From positions 15,817,528-15,881,527 of the forward strand of contig OZ026851.1 of the NCBI GenBank assembly GCA_964023205.1: a stretch of DNA of 64,000 bases, read 5' to 3'. Position numbers and translations under genes: made by a program. Source of the DNA: Lutraria lutraria (lineage: Eukaryota; Mollusca; Bivalvia; Venerida; Mactridae). The number at the start of each line of letters is the position of its first letter. Positions within the stretch are counted from its first letter, which is position 1. The notes below the pieces were generated by a model, which had not been told where the DNA came from, did not search any database, and saw only the letters and a list, made by a program, of their open reading frames with translations. Positions 48,757-59,735 of the stretch are shown piece by piece.

Positions 48757-48964
48757 AAAGTAATTCATTAAACCCGAAGCGAATAAGAGTAAGGCCCGTA
48801 CACTTGTATTTTGACTGTTCGTTCTTGCGTTCATTCGTTTAGGTCAATTTAAATCTAATCAGAAACAATGTTAATGATAAACACGTGCATTACGCATTAT
48901 GTTTTAAACTGCCTTCTTTTCCAAATGAAGTACGAATCAAAGAAGAGAAAGCATATTTTATAGA

Positions 48965-49345
48965 TATGATTGGCATTCTTCAGTCAATGGTTCTATGTCT
49001 TTAAGTCACATAAACTTATAAATTTATCGGTCGTAATAGTTTCTATTTGTCATATAACAGAGGAATCCGGGGTGTTTTCCTCCCATGCATACTTTATAGT
49101 AAGAAAAAATGTTTCCGAAACCATTATCGTATTTTTTTTCAATATCATTGAAAAAAAAATTATAGAACAGCTGTGTTTTACCGCAGTCATATTATGCTCA
49201 CAGCATGAAGTGACGTCACGCGCACTATATATTTCAAGTTTACAAAAGCAAAATTCACAGCGAAATGAGTATTTTTAGAAGAAATTCGTTTCGTCGGTAA
49301 TTATTATCTTGGGATAATATCAGCAATTGCTTGTTTTCTGCATAT
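48965..49345 (+). repeat. Inverted partner of the repeat at 43485-43845
   Basis: TAGTAAGAAAAAATGTTTCC, GTGACGTCACGCGC and TCGTCGGTAATTATTATCTT match the reverse complement of 43485-43845. The 102-codon frame over it is repeat-derived. Confidence 0.7.
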
Positions 49346-52188
49346 ATTTTTCTATAGTAAAAAGCTAAAGGGGCTTTAAAGACGCACAATCATAAATAAA
49401 TACGGTATACACAGTGCATGCTGGTCTTCATGTGACGTCATAAAAATGTTTTAGCTTTTCGTTTTACGAAAACCTGGTAGGGGGGTAAAAACCTGCGTGG
49501 AATTATAGCCCCGTTCAGAACCACATCGAATCACGTTTTTTTGTTGATAAACAAATAGGATGTACATGTAAACTCCTGGCCGGATCTGTGTTACAAATTG
49601 TCGAATTTACAATGTTGTATACAAGTACATTTTTTGGTATTTAGAATCTGTTGCAGTATGTACCATCATTAGCTGTTCTTGTGGTTTGGTTCATTTTTAA
49701 GGCTATTTATCTTAATTAAGTTGACTTATATACGGTGCAACCTCTCCAAAGGAACTGGGAACACCCTTTAGGATCGTTCTGGACAAGTTGTACTGCACAC
49801 ACACAATAAGCCCTTGATATAAAGAGGAAATAAAGACACCGGTCTGAAATGACCAATCACTTTAATATATTAGGGTATAAGGTATATATACTGCGGAATC
49901 ATTCATTTTCGTTGGGGATTTAATTAATTTTCTATAGACAAACGCCGAGGAGTTCCGATTGCAACGCAATATAAACACCGTTTTCTTATTCTGAATAGTA
50001 CGTGTATTTCTATTGACTAGAATTAATTGTTAAAAATAGATTATCGAGTCACTCAGCCCATTCGAAAGGAATGAATAAAGTCATGATTTTTTCTTGAACT
50101 ATTCTGGCATAATTCATGAATAGTTCATGAAGTATCAGTAACTATTTGATAGGAGTGACAGGACGGTCTGCTGAATAATTACTTAGTTTTTTGTCGTGAA
50201 AATCAATCTTGACTAGTTTCATTAGATATATCGAGCGTTCAGACCAATCGCACGTTAATCGTTCCTGGCAGCGTAACATGACGTTACGTCGAAAAGGCAT
50301 ATCTTACGCTGTGTATAACGTACAGTGTATTGTTTGTAGACAACGCTTACAGATCACTATATGAGCTATATTTGTTGTTTACAATGTACATGTATAGAGC
50401 TTACGTAAGCTGTCCACGCTAGATATGTATGCACGTATACTTTTGAGATGGTCTTCCGTATATAGTTTAAATGATGTGTTGCCAGTATTGCAGATAATAT
50501 CGTAATTATACTTGATTGTAATCATCACCACAACAGTCTTTGTCGTTGTATTATCATCATCATCATCATCAGCAGCAGCAGCAGCCACAGCAGTGGTGGT
50601 GGTAATGATGGATAATGGTGATTGCTAAACAGAGGTGCCATCTAGGACATGTTTGACTGTTGTGTATTTGTATAATTACAGCAATATTAAGTTTAAACCA
50701 ACGCGTACAAAACATTACGTTTTTACCTTAATAGATGCAATTATGATACTGTTCAAGCTCTTTATATAATTTTATGACATGATTGTACTTTTGTGTGTAT
50801 ATGGTGAACACTTAAATACACTTATAAATACATAACAAAACTGGATTACATTATTTCATAATTAAACATGTTCGTATAACAAACATGACAAAGAGCGGTT
50901 AACGCGCAACAGAGTTGTAACTCATATTGAAATAAGAACAAGTTACGACAGTGTTCCGCTGAGCCCTCGATATAAACAATTATATCATGTTACAACGGAT
51001 TGTATTTTTGTATTTATACGTGGTTACGTGGCGATATCTCACGACAATATTACAGTGTACTCATAGAAGCGTGGTGATTACACGGAAATACTCTCAAAAT
51101 AGAATTGAAACAAAACCAAAATTGTAATGAATTGACTTTACTTGACAATTTGCGTAAATATTTAAGAGTTAAGAAGTGTACTTATATAAAGGCGACCATT
51201 TTAATGATCTACTCAATGACTTCAAGTCACAATGATCATAAACGGATATCGTACACTTTTAATACTTAACGGCGTTAATGCAGAAAAGGGCGTGTATATG
51301 TATAGAAATAAGACCTCCAGTGGCTTTTTAGGGGGGTGGGGTACTGTTCATTGTCTTTATTAAAGAACTGTTGTTCAGAAAAACAACATCTAGAATCCAA
51401 AACATCGTGTACTCGATACAATAAAACCTTTACATAGCGACCACTTCAATATTAAAATCATCCCCGTTATAGCGACCACATTCAGTCCGACTGGTTTTTC
51501 ATACTTCCACCTCAGTATTTCAATATGATAGATAACATATTGATATTAACAGCTATGAAGTTCTCCTTCGTTCCCTCGGCGATTCGACTGTGGATCGAAC
51601 ATGCTACCACATCAACAGGCCACATCAGTCAGCATTGAGGCCTTGTCATTAGGCAGTCATGTAATTGCTATAGTCTTTGTCTTCATCCTTTTCTCTTGTA
51701 TATTTGAACACCGCACATCATCTTGTACATGTACTTATACACTGTACGTAGATGCCCCAGTCACGGCATTATGTGATGTGGATGTGATGGTGACTTTTGA
51801 AATCGTTCGTTTTAGAATCACGAGGTTTTGTAAATTTTACTTTCACTGTGATATTTTCATTAGTTATGTTTTACATTTATTTGTTGATCGATTGAAAAGA
51901 AAGTTCTACTAGACAGGTATGATGTGTTGAATTATCTTTCATTATTCCAAATGTGATCGCAATCCGTCCACGGATACTCAAATGACATTACATATATTAA
52001 GTGATGCGTTAGCTCTGGCCTTGAGTGTACATACATGTTCATGTAAATTATATGTATGCCATCAGATTAATGTATCAGTAATATCAGTATTGTCTGATCA
52101 TAATTAGCTAAGACACATTAAAAAACAGTACATTAGAATTGAGATCGAAGACCGACACCTCGGACCCAGGAATTCACTATAACATTGT
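49346..52188. other. Intergenic, MITE fragments and microsatellite, no gene seen
   Basis: Holds a shrunken family B MITE (49731-49798: CGGTGCAACCTCTCCAAAGG to ACAAGTTGTACTG), a family D end (49889-49935: CTGCGGAATCATTCATTTTC), a phrase AGACAAACGCCGAGGAG also found at 7412, and an ATC/AGC microsatellite (50545-50610). A further MITE-like end, ATAAAACCTTTACATAGCGA with GTTATAGCGACCACATTC, is at 51420-51480. The 103-codon frame at 51601-51912 has no motif I recognise. Confidence 0.5.
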
Positions 52189-52189
52189 A

Positions 52190-52438
52190 CAGTACAACCT
52201 CTGTAGAGCAACACCCTGTCGGAGCTGCAAATATTGACCGTTTTTCAGAGGTTGTTGCTCTACAGAGGTTCATTTATAGTAAATATCAGCTTAGGGAAAT
52301 TTTGAAGGTGTTGTTATAGAGAGGTTGTTGTTCTACAGAGGTTAAACTTATAGTAAATATCAGCTTAGGAAAATTTTGAAGGTCTTGTTATAGAGAGGTT
52401 GTTGCTCTACAGAGGGTGGCTCTGGAGAGGTTGTTCTG
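52190..52438 (+). mobile_element. TA-MITE family B with duplicated interior (249 bp)
   Basis: TA-CAGTACAACCTCTGTAGAG begins the element and GGAGAGGTTGTTCTG-TA ends it. The internal block from ACAGAGGTT to TATAGAGAGGTTGTTG, with AGTAAATATCAGCTTAG inside, is present twice in tandem (about 52262-52335 and 52336-52410). The related copy at 58680-58849 has it once. Confidence 0.8.
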
Positions 52439-52765
52439 TACATTGTACTACCGTATTTGTTGTGATTTCTACGCAATTTTATATCTAAATCACCCAAATA
52501 AACGTGGCAAAATGAAACACACCACTCTATGCGAGCGATCCCTTTACGGGCTCCTCGTAAATCACCACAACCCTTCTCTTCTGATAGTGTTAGGAATTAT
52601 CACCATTCGATGCTCCGGCATTCATTCTTTTTTCATCACGGATAAACGAAGCAAACAACAAAACAAATACAACAAAGTCGATTCTGACAGACCATTATTT
52701 TTATTTGTTATGAAGACAAATCATTACAATAATCGTCTGCTTTTTCCTTCAACTTTCTTCTTAGT

Positions 52766-55746
52766 CTATTTTCCTACCATGGATATTTGCGTTGGAATCA
52801 AACCCTTTGGACATTTCTTGTTATTGTCATCACGGCGGACCCAGCGTGGTTTACATCCAATTAAAATACTGACACACTTTGAGTCACTTGGTACGTTAAT
52901 TCGGAAAGCTCCGGGTAATCTAAAAGAATATTCAAATGTTTAAAATAACTCCACATCACGTGACACTGACTTATATTATATTTATATTTAACTCTTTTCA
53001 TGTAAACTCAACAATTTATTAAACATTTTACTTCTATGATCTGACAAATGGCATCAACAACTAGCTATAAACATAAATACCAAAGGTGTATCCATTGACT
53101 GAAATACCGACCTCTTATGTTGATGTGTACATGTGCAAAGAAACAGCCGCTGCAGCATTGACCCAAGCTAGATAAAGAACCTGTTATGGACTCTTTGCAT
53201 GTTTATATTTCGTCAAACTTTCAAATATAAATATTAAAGCGTTGTGGTACCACGGCACTATTTCTTCACTGCGATTTAATGTCTCTACATGACCTAAGGC
53301 GTACAGTAAGGTTCAACCATTTCACAGAAATAGATTATTAAAAAAAACACCAACAACGACATAATATCTCCATGAATACCAAACACCAAAGCATTGAGAA
53401 ATAAGGCAACATGCGACCCCTGAGTCGGGATAATTTTGACCCAAAATATATTATTGAATCAATTTTTTAGAGGGTCTCTAGATGGTGTTCAATGCAAAGT
53501 ATCTAAGCTCTAAAGTGCTTTCATAATAGAATATTTTGTTTATATTTTAAATCCAAGTAAAACATGTGACCCTTGGGCAAAGTTCAATAATGGTCGCATG
53601 GACATCAAGTTGCACCATGTTAAATATCTAAACTATAGACATTGTGCTTTTAAACAAGAAGATTTTATATGTTTTCTTATATAAATCTATATAAAACACG
53701 TGACCCCTGACGATAACTTCGAACCCAGGGACATTATTTTAGCAACTTTGTTAGAGGGTCGCTAGATGGTGCTTCATGCCAAATATGCCATGTGGTTTAA
53801 GGTAAGAAGGCTTTTAAGGGTTTTTTCCGTTTGACTGACATGGAAACCAAATTTCTGCACGGAATGCCATTCTTTTAGCAATTTTGTAAAGGACTACCCA
53901 AAGATCACTGACACTCATCAGCATGGCACATACCAACCAAAATAGGAACACAACATATAAACACGACACACACAAAATCTACACAAAACATACTGAAAAC
54001 TGTACATTGACAACAACAACAGCACGCAATGAATATGTACATTATCCAAGAAGCTGAATAAGTGAAATATGTATACTAGTATATAATCACTCACGTTGCG
54101 CAGTCCAGGCCCTTCCTCTTACAACGACATTTCTCACAGGACTCGTAGTTCTTAATCTTGGACCTTGGCAACAATTTCAGATCATTATACTCACAGTATC
54201 TCACCAATTTTCCATATACTGAAGTTCAAATGTTTTTAGATTATAACCGCTTCAATCTTAAATACATGCATTTTCTTCAAGCCCCTTTACCAAACAGAGG
54301 AAGGTTAATGTGTTAGACAAACGTAGTGACGTCACGTTATGTATAGAACGGGGATGGATGTGTTAGACAAACGTAGTGACATCACGTTATGTATAGAACG
54401 GGGATGGATGTGTTAGACAAACGTAGTGACATCACGTTATGTATAGAACGGGGATGGATGTGTTAGACAAACGTAGTGACATCACGTTATGTATAGAACG
54501 GGGATGGATGTGTTAGACAAACGTAGTGACATCACGTTATGTATAGAACGGGGATGGATGTGTTAGACAAACGTAGTGACATCACGTTATGTATAGAATT
54601 GGGATGGATGTGTTAGACAAACGTAGTGACATCACGTTATGTATAGAACGGGGATGGATGTGTTAGACAAACGTAGTGACATCACGTTATGTATAGAACG
54701 GGGATGGATGTGTTAGACAAACGTAGTGACATCACGTTATGTATAGAACGGGGATGGATGTGTTAGACAAACGTAGTGACATCACGTTATGTATAGAACG
54801 GGGATGGATGTGTTAGACAAACGTAGTGACATCACGTTATGTATAGAACGGGGATGGATGTGTTAGACAAACGTAGTGACATCACGTTATGTATAGAACG
54901 GGGATGGATGTGTTAGACAAACGTAGTGACATCACGTTATGTATAGAACGGGGATGGATGTGTTAGACAAACGTAGTGACATCACGTTATGTATAGAACG
55001 GGAATGGTATCTTTTAATTTCGTACTAGGTACATCTGAAGTAACCCCTTCATTAAGAAATCTTTCATAAAAGTCAAAGGTTGCCCAATATTTGAAGTTTG
55101 CACATGTACGAGTACATAATATGTATAGACAAACTGTAAAAACAATAGACTCAATGATTTGGAATACCACAAAAAAAACTTTTTAAACATTTTTTAAATT
55201 TGTTATAGAAAAACACTACTGAAGTTTAACTGTGCGTGAAAACAGGATTTCATCTTTAGGTCAATTTGTATAACTACAAGGCATCTTATTTAATATCAGC
55301 AGTTCGTCTAACATTTAACTAGGCACTGTACCACCTTGCAATCCTACCTGCTGACTGTGGTGACCAACAAAGTAGATAATAATAACTGAATACTATTATA
55401 ATTCCACTAGTTCACCTATCGATCTAGAATTTCAAGTGTGTCGCTTAAATGTAAGGAATTTTGCGAATATTTAAAAAAAATGTTAGTCTATTGAATTGTA
55501 ATTTTATAACTGTTTGCTTCATTTAAATGTTTAATTACATTCAATTTGATAAGGAAACAACACACATTAAAGATACCATGGCCACTTTTCCTAAATTACA
55601 CCAATAAATCAAAATTAAATGTTCAAATATGTAAAAGAAAATACCGACTTACCCCGTTCCTTCGTTATTGGAGTGAAAGATACTGCACCAAAGACAACAG
55701 AAATATGGAGCACGAGTAGTGCCAACGACAACACTGAAATATTCAT
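52766..55746 (-). CDS. Beta-microseminoprotein-like secreted protein, copy 3 (type A)
   Basis: Exons on the minus strand: 55653-55746, 54095-54218, 52766-52919 (phases 1 and 2), giving 123 aa. The signal peptide runs to about G20 (LLVLHISVVFG). Cysteines are at 40, 59, 62, 64, 71, 88, 95 and 109. CEKCRC is followed by GLDCAT, then IGCKPRWV and DDNNKKCPK. It is closest to copy 1: PITKER before the first intron, VRYCEY and LKLLP in exon 2, and the IS-VGK tail. The chain is strongly basic. The exon 2 donor is GTGAGT where copies 1 and 2 use GTAAGT. TATA box at 55821-55828; AATAAA (TTTATT on plus) at 52700-52705. Intron 1 carries a 50-bp array with CRE-like motifs. Function not established. Confidence 0.83.
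53095..53935. repeat. Dispersed repeat with repeated GTGACCCCTG phrases
   Basis: Blocks such as GCGACCCCTGAG, CATGTGACCCTTGG, GTGACCCCTGACGATAAC, TTAGAGGGTC-CTAGATGGTG and CAAATATGCC recur about every 130-160 bp. Typical of bivalve long dispersed repeats. It lies in intron 2 of microseminoprotein-like copy 3. Confidence 0.55.
54298..55008 (+). repeat. 50-bp minisatellite, 14 copies, with CRE/ATF-like core
   Basis: The unit GGGGATGGATGTGTTAGACA followed by AACGTAGTGACATCACGTTA and TGTATAGAAC recurs at exactly 50 bp from 54311 to 54961. The first copy reads GTGACGTCACG, a perfect CRE palindrome; the others read GTGACATCACG. One copy (ending 54600) has AATT for AACG. It lies in intron 1 of microseminoprotein-like copy 3, 80 bp from exon 2. 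Confidence 0.93.
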
Positions 55747-55820
55747 GGTTGTAGAAACACCTAGTTGTGCACACGTAAGAGATAAGGTAACTAATAATAA
55801 TGGTATGGAAACAATATTGA

Positions 55821-55828
55821 TATTTATA
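55821..55828 (-). promoter_or_regulatory. TATA box of microseminoprotein-like copy 3
   Basis: GGTATAAATA on the minus strand, 75 bp upstream of the ATG; identical to the box of copy 1. Confidence 0.65.
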
Positions 55829-55859
55829 CCCTATACTCAAATATATATACATATATAGC

Positions 55860-57180
55860 TCTGGGCGAACAATTTGAGGACCATATTGGGGTTCGCCTGG
55901 TGTAATTTCATTGCAAGAAATATAATGGAATGTCGAGGTAATACGCTGTTGCAATACGACTCGTACACTTTTGAGACTAGGAAAGAAAAGTTAAAAGATA
56001 AAATCTGTCGGATTCTGATTTCAATCTCTAACCATTTTCAATTTAAGATTTTAAAAATGCAATAAGGATAAACACGTGTAATATTTTATTCCAATTGCAA
56101 ATGTATGCAACATACAGAAAAGACGCACTTTTGACACAAAAAACACACTTATACAAGAAAAAAACTCATGAAAACCCACTTCATAGAGAAAAGACACACT
56201 AAAAACACAGTTTCACCAAGAAAAAACAACAACTTAAACTCACTTAGACCCACAAAAACCAACTTTAACTCAGAAAAAATACACAAAAATCACAATAAAA
56301 CACAGTTTTGGTAAATAAGTGAGCGTTTTTTCGAGAAGGGGTGTGTTTAATAATTGTACTTTATATGCAGTTATACGTGCCCCGGTGTTGTTTGTGAGTA
56401 TTGAGTCGGGAATATGAACTCCGGTGTGCACGTGCTTGCGTTCATACTTTCTAACATGAGCAATGTCATGGTCAATGAAATCATGAATATTATTAATTTG
56501 AAGATAAGCAAGAAACAAAAATAGAAAATTATCCAAGCCGGACCTCGGGATAACACCACAACTCACTCATACACAAGCTGTTCTTGCCATCAGTGTTTAT
56601 GCAAATAAGACTTTAATACGATTAGTACTAGAAACATCCTTGAAACAGTCATGTGTATAATGTGTTAATACGACAATCACAGTCTGATTCGAGTTATGTA
56701 AGGGTTAATATAGTTCTTCAAAGAAACGCCGGGATGTTGTGCTTTTATGTACAAGGTGAATTCAGCTTAATAATAATTCCTGTATGTTAGGAGGTGATTT
56801 CATTAATAAGTATAAAAGGTTATGAATGCGATACATTTTGGGCTGCAATGGGTACTCGAAATGTCCGAAATACTCGATCTATCTTTATATTCGTAGGTAC
56901 GCATAAAAATGTTATAATTTCGGTTCCAGTTTGGATATAAGCAATAACGACAACTCGTGGTTGCAGTATGTTTACCCTACTAAATTTATACACCAGAAGC
57001 TCGGTCAATCATGTCATTATAAGCAAAGCCGCTTTCCCGATTGCGAACATCACCAGTTAGTGAGGAATATAATCACATAAATTGCAACCTCTCTATTATA
57101 TCCCTCATTGGCAATACGGTCATGAGGCCAAATAATTTTATGTCTTTAGGCTAAAAAAGCTTATTTACAAATTGTTCTAA
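55860..57180. other. Intergenic, degenerate ACTT/AAAAC repeats, no gene seen
   Basis: Between about 56100 and 56300 irregular units like AAAACACACTTATACAAGAA and AAAACCCACTTCATAGAGAA recur. Open frames on the minus strand (56270-56566) lack motifs. Confidence 0.45.
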
Positions 57181-57192
57181 CGGAATACCGCC

Positions 57193-57931
57193 ATAGGCGC
57201 TTGGTTTCACGTTTTTGTCCGTTTCTGTCATTCACCACTCTCTATATATATTACTACAAGGTATTGCAGCCGCCATGTTTTAAAGCAACGGAAGTAGGTT
57301 GACTGGTTTTCAATTTTCGTATAAATACATCGGTTCCCGCGTTGTACTATAGCGAACGCTGAAACAGCGGGAACCAAAAATATGTAAATTAATAGAATTG
57401 TGTTTCGACCCTTACGATTATGTAAACAAACGTGCATTGGTATTGTTGTGTGTTGGAATAAGTAAAATTAGATCTAGTGTTAGAAAAGATCATCGACGGG
57501 AGTCAATATTATGTAAACATGCGTGTATAATAGGACTGTGTTTGTGCCCTTACGGTTATATGTAAACAAACGGGCTTTGGTATTTTGTTGGATTTAGTGT
57601 AATAAGCGGCTGCTTGCAAAATATTTATTCATAAATGGACATAATCGTGTAATTCTTTGACAGCCTAGTACAGGTAACACATTAAAAAAATCGCAAATGT
57701 CACCGTTAATTCGCTTCATAATCTCCGCCAAAATACTGGTTCCCGCTGTTTCAGCATGCGCTATAGTACAACGCGGGAACCGATGTATTTATACGAAAAT
57801 TGAAAACCAGTCAACTTACTTCTGTTGCTTTAAAACATGGCGGCTGCAATACCTTGTAGTAATATATATATAGAGCGGTGAATTGTGAAAGATCGACAGA
57901 AACGGACAAAAACGTGAAACCAAGCGCCTAT
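57193..57931. mobile_element. Mutator-like MITE, 739 bp, long inverted ends, 10-bp duplication
   Basis: The terminal inverted repeats are about 190 bp long. The left begins ATAGGCGCTTGGTTTCACGT and the right ends in its reverse complement. The same holds for TTTTCAATTTTCGTATAAAT, GGTTCCCGCGTTGTACTATA and CAGCGGGAACC at the inner ends. Directly outside, GAATACCGCC occurs at 57183-57192 and at 57932-57941, a perfect 10-bp direct repeat. Long inverted ends plus a 9-10 bp duplication is the signature of Mutator-like elements. No transposase inside. Confidence 0.88.
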
Positions 57932-57941
57932 GAATACCGCC

Positions 57942-58678
57942 GGATTAGTATCAACATTTTTTTTTCGTGAAGTAAGAAACGCTAACAGGCAAAACGTGAG
58001 ATTTGAGCACGTTCTGAAATATAATAACCACGGGCTGATTTTTGGTTGATTAGACATTTACATGCATATCCACCATGTGACCAAAGGTCACCAAAGTTCA
58101 AAAGAAGGAGAGACAGAATATCGCCTATGCGCATGCTCAGACGTTTCACGGATATACATATTTGGTATATTAACTTATTGTGAGCTAATGAGTGATCGTT
58201 GTTAACAAGTAACTCATGCCTTTCTTTAAGGCGACGCGTGTTGCTTTGCGCTCGTGTATAGTTATACACAATGCCGAAAATATCAACCAGTACAAGTCCG
58301 GTGGTTTTAACATCAGGCTATGTGATGTTTAAAAAAAAAACATTACCGATATAAAATAAGTACGGTTAATGTACCGGTATATTGCCATCTCTTGCCTCGA
58401 TTTCTTTGTCTCAGTTTTTCATCTCCCCTTTTAAATTTGCCTTGGATCGCTTGTAAAACTTCACAGATGTTCGCAATGATGACTTTATCTGAAGCCAGAC
58501 ATGCATTTATAAATTCCTACAATATTATTGTGACTGGTGTTGGAAGTTCGTGAAAAATGTGGCATTCTTCTTGTTCAATACCATTGGTGATATGAACCCA
58601 TTAGATCAATTGAAGCCGCGTACAGTGTAAGTTAGTGGTCTGGTAATTATCTGCAAGTTAACTGTGTGGTTACATGTT
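57942..58678. other. No gene seen
   Basis: Spacer between two mobile elements. Open frames overlap the inverted repeat or lack motifs. Confidence 0.35.
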
Positions 58679-58679
58679 A

Positions 58680-58849
58680 CAGCCTCTGTAGAGCAACACC
58701 CTGTGGAAGCTTCAAATATTGGCCGTTGTTTAGAGGTTGTTGCCCTATAAAGGCTATATTTACAGTAAATATCAACTTGGGAAATTTTGTAGGTGTTGTT
58801 ATAGAGAGGTTTTTGCTCTACAGGGGGCCGCTCTGGAGAGGTCATACTG
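58680..58849 (+). mobile_element. TA-MITE family B copy
   Basis: ACAGCCTCTGTAGAGCAACA begins the element and GGAGAGGTCATACTG-TA ends it. The interior (AGTAAATATCAACTTGG, TATAGAGAGGTTTTTGC) is the single-copy version of the block duplicated at 52190-52438. Confidence 0.7.
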
Positions 58850-59204
58850 TATTTATTTTGTCCTTGTAACATTTTGTAGGAGTTGAATTATTTTGCATGT
58901 CGTAATCTGTACTGAAAGATCTAACTACAATGTACACTAATGCGATTAACCATTTTTCCATCTTTCACTACCAGTGAAGCATGATTTGTAAAGCACATCT
59001 TTTTTCTCCTTAATTAAGTTTTCTACCTTAACCTTTGTTAATGTATAACAGCCGCCCTCTTTCCTTTTTTTTCTTTGGAATTAACTCCGGTTCACCTGGG
59101 CTGTAGTCTAACCAATCTAAATACCTTTCAATACAGTAAATAATAAGCAACACATTTTGAAGAAATATAATATTTCATTATTTCATATAGTTGTTTTTTC
59201 TCTG

Positions 59205-59450
59205 GGGTAAAAACATCGCTACAGCAGCCTGGGTTATTTATTTGACGACTTTTCCAGCTTAAGTGGTAGGAGAGAGCCCCAGGTTCACACCAGGGTAGCA
59301 TCATCGACTTTCTGTAAGCTAGCTTGAAAGTTTCCTTGCAAGCATGTGAAATCGGCTCGGTCTGCGGGGTGGGATTCTCGCTCACAGGGGCGAGTAGCTA
59401 GGGATTATACTAATCAGACCCCAGAACACTCGACCACGGCGGCCCTCGTC
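59205..59450 (-). mobile_element. tRNA-derived SINE with conserved core (minus strand)
   Basis: On the minus strand the head starts GGGCCGCCGTGGTCGAGTGT with a long variable arm and a B-box-like GCGAGAATCCC. The core phrases TCACATGCTTGCAAGGAAAC, AGCTAGCTTACAGAAAG and CACTTAAGCTGGAAAAGTCG follow. The core is shared with 63140-63352, so this is one SINE family. Confidence 0.7.
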
Positions 59451-59735
59451 ATTTTATAAATAATCTGTACGGTACTTTCCAAAGGACATCATAATGATAT
59501 ACCGTATTGATATAAAATGATATACGAAAAATACACTTTATGTTCGGATATTTTATTTGATATTTGTACAAAGACTTCATGTTTTTAACAGAAAAGACAT
59601 TTTATTAATGTATCTGTTCATGTAGAACAGAATGTTTCTTTTTCAAAATGACTTACAAATGTCCTACTAATGAAAGCTTTGATCAACAAAAATTGTATGA
59701 CGCTGTAAATTAACTTTAGAAATGGAATTCATCAT

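Noticed and set aside
48567..48842. Overlapping open frames on both strands around 48.6-48.8 kb
   Set aside because: They lie over exon 1 and the promoter of microseminoprotein-like copy 2 in wrong frames.
48970..49278. 102-codon frame similar to a minus-strand frame at 43.6-43.8 kb, suggesting a conserved protein
   Set aside because: The similarity comes from an inverted DNA repeat that continues beyond the frames; stop positions differ and no domain is seen.
52416..52943. The longest open frame in the window (175 codons, plus strand)
   Set aside because: It is antisense to exon 3 of microseminoprotein-like copy 3 and begins inside a MITE; the minus strand carries the conserved coding sequence.
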